From assembly GCF_910596095.1 (NCBI RefSeq), contig NC_056548.1, positions 841,815 to 905,814 of the forward strand: a stretch of 64,000 bases of DNA. The letters run 5' to 3'. The position numbers were made by a program, and so were the translations under genes. Positions 55,545-64,000 of the stretch are shown in pieces. How positions within the stretch are numbered: the first letter of the stretch is position 1; each line of letters opens with the position of its first letter. The notes under the pieces were generated by a model. The model was not told the DNA's origin. It searched no databases and was given only the letters and a program-made list of their open reading frames with translations. Source of the stretch: Thunnus maccoyii. Taxonomy: Eukaryota > Chordata > Actinopteri > Scombriformes > Scombridae.

Positions 55545-58500
55545 TCAGTGTCGGGAGCGCTTGGCAGGCGGGGCGGCGCCGCGCTCTGACAGGCCGAGTC
55601 TGCCGAGCTCCGAGTGGAAGAACTGCTGCAGACGGTGACCGGCCTTCGCCTCGTTAGTGTGACGAGGATTATACTGAAGACAGTTAGAGAACATCAACTC
55701 CACGTCCGAGATGTACTCACCTGGAGACAGAGACAGACAGACAGACAGACGGGAGACAGACGGGAAGCATGGGGAGAGACAGACAGATGTGGGGAGAGAC
55801 AGACAGATGTGGGGAGAGACAGACAGATGTGGGGAAAGACAGACAGACGTGGGGAGAGACAGACAGATGTGGGGAGAGACAGACAGATGTGGGGAAAGAC
55901 AGACAGACGTGGAGAGAGACAGACAGATGTGGGGAGAGACAGACAGACAGAGAGACAGACAGGAGGATGTAAGTTAGTTGCAGCTCTGGAAGGAAAAACT
56001 GACAAAACTGCACTAAATTATTTTCTTAATAATCATGAAACAATCTATTGATCATCTGGAAACAGTGAAACATGTCATCACAATATCCGAGAACACAAGG
56101 TGACGTCATTTCAGGTTGTCTGGTTTTGTCTGAATATTTTTGGGTTTTAAACTGTCAGTTTACTACAGCGGAAGAAAAGCAGAAGATTAAAGATCCACAT
56201 TTAAGAACCTGAAGCCTGAAAAAAAAACCTCTAATAAAGAATCTGATCAGTGTGTTTCCTCACCTGCTGTCTGATATTCACAGTTGTTGACTTTCTCTCT
56301 GATGGTGCTGAGAGCGATCGGCTTCTTGATGATGTCATAGTAGTCAGGAACCTACAGACAGGTAGACAGACAGGTGAGTTACAGACGATGCAGCTCCACA
56401 AACAGGTGAATATTACCTGTGTGTGTTTATGTTTGAGTACCTGAGTCCTGGACACCAGCTTCATGAAGGGCCAGCTGTCTTCGTGTCTGACGAGCTCCAC
56501 CGTCAGCTGCTCGCAGGCCGACAGCTCGTGGACGCCGTGGTTCCTCCCTGAGGAGCGGCGGCTGGATGAGGAGGTCGAGGAGGAGGAAGAGGAGGCAGGA
56601 GGGAGGACGGGGAGGACGGGTTTGGAGGGTTTAGAAGGGGGGGTCACGTCTGGAGGAGGAGCAGAGGAGAGATGTTACTGATGTTTATTAGTGTTTATCA
56701 GTAGTAGTTTGTTTACCTGTCGGCTAGTGTTTACAGTCAGTAGTTTGTTTACCTGTCGGCGGATGTTTACAGTCAGTAGTTTGTTTGTTTACCTGTCGGC
56801 GGGTGTTTACGGCCAGTAGTTTGTTTGTTTACCTGTCGGCGGGTGTTTACAGTCAGTAGTTTGTTTGTTTACCTGTCGGCGGGTGTTTACGGTCAGTAGT
56901 TTGTTTGTTTACCTGTCGGCGGGTGTTTACGGTCAGTAGTTTGTTTGTTTACCTGTCGGCGGGTGTTTACGGTCAGTAGTTTGTTTGTTTACCTGTCGGC
57001 GGGTGTTTACAGTCAGTAGTTTGTTTGTTTACCTGTCGGCGGGTGTTTACGGTCAGTAGTTTGTTTGTTTACCTGTCGGCGGATGTTTACAGTCAGTAGT
57101 TTGTTTGTTTACGGTCAGTAGTTTGTTTTTTACCTGTCGGCGGGTGTTTACGGTCAGTAGTTTGTTTGTTTACCTGTCGGCGGATGTTTACAGTCAGTAG
57201 TTTGTTTGTTTACCTGTCGGCGGGTGTTTACGGCCAGTAGTTTGTTTGTTTACCTGTCGGCGGGTGTTTACAGTCAGTAGTTTGTTTGTTTACCTGTCGG
57301 CGGGTGTTTACGGTCAGTAGTTTGTTTGTTTACCTGTCGGCGGATGTTTACAGTCAGTAGTTTGTTTGTTTACCTGTCGGCGGGTGTTTACGGTCAGTAG
57401 TTTGTTTGTTTACCTGTCGGCGGATGTTTACAGTCAGTAGTTTGTTTGTTTACCTGTCGGCGGGTGTTTACAGTCAGTAGTTTGTTTGTTTGCGGTCAGT
57501 AGTTTGTTTGTTTACCTGTCGGCGGGTGTTTACGGCCAGTAGTTTGTTTGTTTACCTGTCGGCGGGTGTTTACGGCCAGTAGTTTGTTTGTTTACCTGTC
57601 GGCGGGTGTTTACGGTCAGTAGTTTGTTTGTTTACCTGTCGGCGGGTGTTTACGGTCAGTAGTTTGTTTGTTTACCTGTCGGCGGGTGTTTACGGTCAGT
57701 AGTTTGTTTGTTTACGGTCAGTAGTTTGTTTGTTTACCTGTCGGCGGGTGTTTACGGTCAGTAGTTTGTTTGTTTACGGTCAGTAGTTTGTTTGTTTACC
57801 TGTCGGCGGGTGTTTACGGTCAGTAGTTTGTTTGTTTACGGTCAGTAGTTTGTTTGTTTACCTGTCGGCGGATGTTTACAGTCAGTAGTTTGTTTGTTTA
57901 CCTGTCGGCGGGTGTTTACGGTCAGTAGTTTGTTTGTTTACCTGTCGGCGGATGTTTACAGTCAGTAGTTTGTTTGTATACCTGTCGGCGGGTGTTTACA
58001 GTCAGTAGTTTGTTTGTTTACAGTCAGTAGTTTGTTTGTTTACGGTCAGTAGTTTGTTTGTTTACCTGTCGGCGGGTGTTTACGGTCAGTAGTTTGTTTA
58101 CCTGTCGGCGGGTGTTTACGGTCAGTAGTTTGTTTGTTTACCTGTCGGCGGGTGTTTACGGTCAGTAGTTTGTTTACCTGTCGGCGGGTGTTTACGGTCA
58201 GTAGTTTGTTTACCTGTCGGCGGGTGTTTACGGTCAGTAGTTTGTTTGTTTACCTGTCGGCGGCCTCTTGCGGGTCTCGCTCTGACCAGGTGAGGTTCTG
58301 GTGTTGCCGTTCGGTGGCAGGATCTCGTGGCTCAGGCGGGCGCTGATCCGACTCCCGGCGCGTGGTGGAGCTTTACTGCCGGACGCCGTGTTAGCCTTGG
58401 ATGTAGGAGGCGTGGCCTTTTTCCCTGAGGACCTGTGATTGGATGGAATCAGTGAACTGGGTGAACTGGGAACGATGCTTAAAAGACTATATGGACAGTT

Positions 58501-59952
58501 GTACAACAGACACTGACTTGGAGGCGGACGAGTTTTTCCCTGCTGAAGCAACGTTGTTCTTGGGCGTGGCCTGTTGACCTTTGGGCGTGACTTGCTGACC
58601 TTTGGGCGTGGCCTGTTGCCCTTTGGGCGTGGCCTGTTGACTCTTGCCTTTGGGGGGCGGGGCCTGGCTCTTCTTGGCGCTGCAGACAGAGGAAGAGGAG
58701 CTGCTGTTTAAGACTGATCTCAGCGCAGCTGGACGAGGTTGAAATATTTCCACACTTACCTCACTACCACTTCTTCCTCCTCCTCCTCCTCAGACTCCTC
58801 CTCTTCTTCTGACTCCTCCTCTTCCTCCTCAGACTCTTCCTCCTCCTCTTCCTGTTCGTCATCCTCCACCTCCTCCTCCTCCTCGTCGATAGAGGAGCGC
58901 TGACGGGACGGGACGCGGCTGGATCTCTGTTTGGGTCGACAGTCTGGACAGAACCAGTCCCCCTCTGGAACCGACTGAGACACACAGAGACGGTAAACGT
59001 AGCGTTAGCATGTTAGCATGTTGCTAACACAGACTCTGCTGTTCCTGCAGCTGCTTCACAATAAAAGAACTAACAGTTAAACACTTTTACTGTAAACAGC
59101 TGCAGAATAGGTTCAGTTACAGTCGACTGTTGTTTGGTTTGAGTTAGTTGGGTTTTAACAGAAATCTACATTTAACATTAGGATTTTTCTCTCTGGTGGC
59201 TTGTTGCAGTTTGTGGACAAACACCTACAAGACGACGTCACATCTGCAGGAAAATGCATCACAATAACACACGAGAATAACACAAAATAGAAACTGGTAA
59301 ATATAAAGGACGGATACAATCACAACCATCCTGAACTCTTTATGCAGATATAACCGACCACACGTCAAATTCCTCTTTTGAAAGCTTCTGATTGTTAAAG
59401 GAACAGCTTTTTTATTTATTTACTGGTCTCTGTTGTTTACCGTGCTGTCGGTACACGTTATCAGGGTTTTACTGAACTCAGACCTTTTTAACACCACATA
59501 GAAGACAATTTCATACTGGTTCAAGCATCATACTGGTGAAGGATCAAACTATGATGGACGAGACTTAGAATAATTTATTATTAGATCACATTTTTTTCAG
59601 TACTTCCCAGCTGTATATAACAATAATTCATAATGATATAATTAAATGAATATGACCTGAAAGCAGATAAACAGCAGAAAATGAGTGACTGGATAAATGA
59701 ATTGAAGTAAATATCAGTTTTCTCTGATCTCTCCTCTTGTCTACAGTGAGTGGAGGAGCTTCCTGTAGCTGCAGCAGTCAAAGTGTCTGCTGTCGACTGA
59801 AACTCCAATAAAAAGTATTAAACAGCTTCCTGCAGCAGAATCAACGTCTGACTGTAGTTTATAGATGAAAACGTGTCCCGACAGCCAGCCAGAGACGATA
59901 TCCAACACCGTCCAACACCTCGGCTGGATGTGAAGCGAGGACGTGGTGGTCC

Positions 59953-60031
<79 letters not shown>

Positions 60032-63000
60032 CGTACCTTGAGGCGGGGTCTCAGACAGTGGGTGTGATGTCCTCTGTCACAGCCGTCACACAGCAGCATG
60101 TTGTCGGCGTCTCCTTTGCGTCTGCAGATGCGACAGCGAGCGTTGAGGACGGAGCGAGACCAGAGGACGCTGCGCTCCAGACTGGACAGGTGGACAAACA
60201 CCTGAACACAAGTGATACACACACACAAGTTAATCACACAATACACACAATACACACACACATACACACACACACACCTGCTGTGACAGGTAAACATCTC
60301 GGACTGTTGCTCTGCAGGGATGTGTATCGATTAGAGCTCAAACAGTTGGTCAATTAATCAATTAGTTGATGAAAGGAATATTAATGGAGAACTAATATGA
60401 TAATCAATTAATCGTTTCAGTTTTTTTTTTTAAGCAAAAATGCAAAAAGATTTGTTGGTTCCAGGTTTTTAATGAGAATTGTTATTATGACTCTAATTCT
60501 GTGTTCAAACCAAACCAAAGTGAATTTTCTCCTTGTGTTACTCAAACAACTTTGACCGCAGGATGGAGATAAATGTTCATATTTTAATAAGAGTATACGT
60601 CTATGAGCCTGCTACAGCTCAGCGATGCCAAAAACCTTCCAGGTGGAATTAATGTTCTACACGTCAGAGGAAGCGGATGGAAGCAGATCAGAAAACAAGG
60701 AGGCTTGTGCAGAACACATCGTGATGATCATCACCAGGACGCTGCTGAGCAGGTAAACACATTCAATGATCAATGATGAGCTGGAAATAATAACCTGAGA
60801 CAGACTGGAGCAGGACTGCAGAGACTCCCTCCATCGCTCCAACACCGTCTTTATGACTCGACCGCTGTCACTGCCGTCTGAGACACAAACAGAGACACAA
60901 ACAGAGACACAAGCAGAGACACAAATAGAGACACAAACAGAGACACAAGCAGAGACACAAGCAGAGACACAAACAGAGACACAAGCAGAGACACAAACAG
61001 AGACACAAGCAGAGACACAAACAGAGACACAAACAGAGACACAAGCAGAGACACACACAGAGACACAAGCAGAGACACAAGCAGAGACACAAGCAGAGAC
61101 ACAAACAGAGACACAAGCAGAGACACAAACAGAGACACAAGCAGAGACACAAGCAGAGACACAAGCAGAGACACAAACAGAGACACAAGCAGAGACACAA
61201 GCAGAGACACAAGCAGAGACACAAGCAGAGACACAAGCAGAGACACAAACAGAGACACAAGCAGAGACACAAACAGAGACACAAACAGAGACACAAGCAG
61301 AGACACAAACAGAGACACAAGCAGAGACACAAACAGAGACACAAACAGAGACACAAGCAGAGACACACACAGAGACACAAGCAGAGACACAAGCAGAGAC
61401 ACAAGCAGAGACACAAACAGAGACACAAGCAGAGACACAAACAGAGACACAAGCAGAGACACACACAGAGACACAAGCAGAGACACAAGCAGAGACACAA
61501 GCAGAGACACACACAGAGACACAAGCAGAGACACAAACAGAGACACAAGCAGAGACACAAACAGAGACACACACAGAGACACAAACAGAGACACAAACAG
61601 AGACACACACAGAGACACAAACAGAGACACAAACAGAGACACAAACAGAGACACACACAGAGACACAAACAGAGACACAAACAGAGACACAAACAGAGAC
61701 ACAAGCAGAGACACAAACAGAGACACAAACAGAGACACAAGCAGAGACACAAGCAGAGACACAAACAGAGACACAAACAGAGACACACACAGAGACACAA
61801 ACAGAGACACAAACAGAGACACACACAGAGACACAAACAGAGACACAAACAGAGACACAAGCAGAGACACAAGCAGAGACACAAGCAGAGACACAAACAG
61901 AGACACACGCAGAGACACAAGCAGAGACACAAACAGAGACACAAGCAGAGACACAAACAGAGACACAAGCAGAGACACAAACAGAGACACAAACAGAGAC
62001 ACAAGCAGAGACACAAACAGAGACACAAGCAGAGACACAAACAGAGACACACGCAGAGACACAAGCAGAGACACAAACAGAGACACAAGCAGAGACACAA
62101 GCAGAGACACAAACAGAGACACAAGCAGAGACACAAACAGAGACACAAGCAGAGACACAAACAGAGACACACACAGAGACACAAGCAGAGACACAAACAG
62201 AGACACAAACAGAGACACAAACAGAGACACAAACAGAGACACAAGCAGAGACACACACAGAGACACAAACAGAGACACAAACAGAGACACAAGCAGAGAC
62301 ACAAACAGAGACACAAACAGAGACACAAGCAGAGACACAAACAGAGACACAAACAGAGACACAAGCAGAGACACACACAGAGACACACACAGAGACACAC
62401 ACAGAGACACACGCAGAGACACAAGCAGAGACACACACAGAGACACAAGCAGAGACACAAACAGAGACACAAACAGAGACACAAACAGAGACACAAACAG
62501 AGACACAAGCAGAGACACAAACAGAGACACAAGCAGAGACACAAGCAGAGACACACACAGAGACACAAGCAGAGACACAAACAGAGACACAAACAGAGAC
62601 ACAAGCAGAGACACACACAGAGACACACACAGAGACACACACAGAGACACAAGCAGAGACACACACAGAGACACAAACAGAGACACAAACAGAGACACAA
62701 GCAGAGACACACACAGAGACACAAACAGAGACACAAACAGAGACACAAACAGAGACACAAGCAGAGACACACACAGAGACACACACAGAGACACACACAG
62801 AGACACAAACAGAGACACACACAGAGACACACACAGAGACACGCAGTGATCAGAATATGACGAGACAGAAACTCTCAAAGTGCTGAATGTTGAACTCTAC
62901 ACAGTCGTACCATCACTGGCCTGGTCCTCATCTTTCTTCTTGTTCTTCTTCATCTTTTGGTCTTTCTTTGAGTCTTCCTCACCTGCAGGAGGAGGAAACA

Positions 63001-63349
63001 GATGTTATTGATAAAATAATACACAGTCACACTGCACATATAAAACCTCCAGACATGTTTCCATCGTCTCAGCGATCAGTGCTTTTATTTTCTGTTTTCA
63101 GTCAGTTCAGATTCTCCCTCCTAGACTTTTCCAGGCTGTTTCCAGACTTTTCCAGGCTGTTTCCAGACTTTTCCAGGCCCCGGAGTGTGAGACTCACCCA
63201 GCGGAGCTTTGAGGAAGCGCCTCTCGATGCCTTGCTCGATGTGAACCAGAGCCTGAGCCAGGATTCGTACCGAGCTGCTGACGGCCTGCGGAGTCCCGCT
63301 GCCGCTGCTGCAGGCGGCCGCGACGCCGTCAGACTTCAGCTCCTGCAGC
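55545..63349 (-). CDS. baz1a: BAZ1A (ACF1), C-terminal 499 residues; gene continues past the right edge
   Basis: Large subunit of the ACF/CHRAC ISWI remodelling complexes, which space nucleosomes. Ten exons in transcript order: 63198-63349, 62911-62982, 60795-60877, 60037-60201, 58760-58974, 58518-58679, 58254-58432, 56441-56649, 56264-56351, 55545-55720. They give 1501 nt, consistent in frame throughout. The first exon holds [18 protein letters not shown]. The PHD finger ([20 protein letters not shown], then [11 protein letters not shown]) is split over two exons. A 40-residue Glu-rich tract follows, then a basic linker with a GQQATPK repeat, then the bromodomain ([36 protein letters not shown]). 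The acetyl-lysine-reading Asn of the YN motif is kept. The end is AKRSRH. The WAC, DDT and WAKZ regions lie outside the window. Confidence 0.96.
55731..55965. repeat. 20-bp minisatellite beside the last baz1a exon
   Basis: About nine units of AGACAGATGTGGGGAGAGAC, beginning with GACA repeats that form the pyrimidine tract of the exon 55545-55720 acceptor on the transcribed strand. Confidence 0.9.
56704..58260. repeat. 40-bp minisatellite carrying copies of a baz1a 5' splice site
   Basis: About 36 occurrences of ACCTGTCGGC (plus strand) at a basic spacing of 40 bp, with some shortened or lengthened units. Read on the transcribed strand, each unit contains GCCGACAG-GTAAAC, the same as the real end of exon 58254-58432 with its donor. 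The array fills nearly the whole intron to the next exon at 56649. Confidence 0.95.
58555..58650 (-). repeat. In-frame 21-bp coding repeat in baz1a
   Basis: Within exon 58518-58679 the protein repeats (G/S)QQ(A/V)TPK four times, encoded by near-identical 21-bp units. It lies in the linker between the acidic tract and the bromodomain. Confidence 0.9.
59955..60027. repeat. (GT)36 microsatellite beside the baz1a PHD exon donor
   Basis: In the transcript it is (CA)36 starting about 10 nt after the donor of exon 60037-60201. An interrupted AC-rich stretch (60208-60279) lies on the other side of the exon. Confidence 0.95.
60880..62845. repeat. 12-bp minisatellite, about 163 copies, filling a baz1a intron
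   Basis: Units are GAGACACAAACA, GAGACACAAGCA and GAGACACACACA, with rare GAGACACACGCA and a single GAGACACAAATA. The array covers about 1.97 kb of the 2033-bp intron between exons 62911-62982 and 60795-60877. Because 12 is a multiple of 3, all frames stay open, giving giant Glu-Thr-Gln or Cys-Val-Ser frames with no coding meaning. The plus strand has no T except in the one AAATA unit. Confidence 0.97.
63125..63178. repeat. GACTTTTCCAGGCTGTTTCCA tandem, 2.5 copies
   Basis: A short repeat 20 bp beyond the donor of exon 63198-63349 in baz1a. Confidence 0.8.
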
Positions 63350-64000
63350 CTGAAACACGACGTACAGTTTATAATAAATACACAGGACACATACAGGGGA
63401 AGAGGAAGACCAACAGGAAGCAGGATGTTTGTCCAGGAGGGTTAAAAACATACACGACAACTGCGCCCTCTAGCTGCAGTTAGTGTGAACTACTGCTGGT
63501 AAAAAGCTTCAGGTTCTGCTGGAAGAGTTTTAGATATTTAAACACATTAAACAGTAAGTTCAAGTGTCTTTGTCATCTTTATAAATGTATTTGTATTCAT
63601 TTGTTTGAGGAGAAATAAAAACACAGTGAACGCTGCAAACTTTCAAAATGTATTTCAGCTGCAAACAACAAACAGCATCTATTTATTTTATTATCTATTA
63701 TCTCTGTTCAGGAATCATTTAAACTGACTGTGATGTGTGAAACTACTGGCAGTCAGCAGCATTTTATTTGTTCTCCAGTTCTTCATCAAAACTATTTTGG
63801 GTTCAGTTTTCAAATGACAGTTTATAAAACTCGAGCTGATTAACTGGGAACCAGAGCAGCAATAAGATTATTCTGTTAAACTGGTACAATAATCAACATG
63901 TCACCGTATCTCCATGTAGATGATGTTTCATGACAGATATAATCTACTGCACATGTCACTGGTTTACTTTGTTTTTCATTTATCTGAGACACAGTTTGTA
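63350..64000. other. baz1a intron sequence at the right edge
   Basis: No further exon is recognisable. Sequence is AT-rich with no marked repeat. Confidence 0.5.

Noticed and set aside
56704-58260. CRISPR-like array of regularly spaced repeats
   Set aside because: Repeats are head-to-tail with no unique spacers, in a vertebrate intron.
60657-62886. Open frames of 654-725 codons on both strands (Cys-Val-Ser, Leu-Val-Ser and Glu-Thr-Gln repeats)
   Set aside because: The 12-bp unit keeps all frames open. The array is an intron between two baz1a exons with good splice sites.

Overview
The window is vertebrate genomic DNA, most likely from a spiny-rayed (percomorph) teleost. It holds intron-split vertebrate genes with GT-AG junctions, fish-type LINE, SINE and MITE relics, and an extreme density of micro- and minisatellites. 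There are no bacterial features.

Five protein-coding genes are recognisable, all on the minus strand. From right to left, which is the direction of transcription, they are: the 3' part of baz1a (about 53.0-63.35 kb, continuing past the right edge), cfl2 (38.84-47.5 kb, 166 aa), snx6 (about 18.0-31.8 kb, 406 aa), psma3 (9.18-16.2 kb, 255 aa) and the 5' part of arid4a (about 6.6 kb leftwards, continuing past the left edge). I rebuilt the coding exons by hand from splice sites and reading frame. psma3, snx6 and cfl2 each sum to exactly the length I recall for the human protein.

The genes do unrelated jobs: chromatin remodelling (BAZ1A/ACF1), actin filament severing (cofilin-2), endosomal retrieval (SNX6), proteolysis (proteasome alpha subunit) and Rb/Sin3-linked repression (ARID4A). 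Their order joins two blocks that, from memory, are far apart on human 14q (BAZ1A-CFL2-SNX6 and PSMA3-ARID4A).

Layout: 0-0.66 kb inverted composite transposon copy; 1-6.8 kb arid4a exons and CCAAT-rich promoter; 6.8-9.2 kb intergenic; 9.2-16.3 kb psma3; 16.3-18 kb AT-rich intergenic; 18-31.85 kb snx6 with a repeat-rich 3' UTR; 31.9-38.8 kb transposon-filled intergenic; 38.8-47.6 kb cfl2 and its CpG island; 47.7-53.0 kb a LINE carrying two nested insertions; 53-64 kb baz1a with two kilobase-scale intronic minisatellites.

The most unusual theme is tandem repeats built out of, or placed against, splice sites. One baz1a intron is almost wholly a 12-bp array with no adenosine in the sense strand except one, 49 nt before the acceptor. 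Another baz1a intron carries about 35 extra copies of its own 5' splice site. psma3 exon 3 and the baz1a PHD exon lie between complementary GU and CA repeats. I found no evidence of a new protein-coding system; these RNA-processing layouts are the most interesting content.
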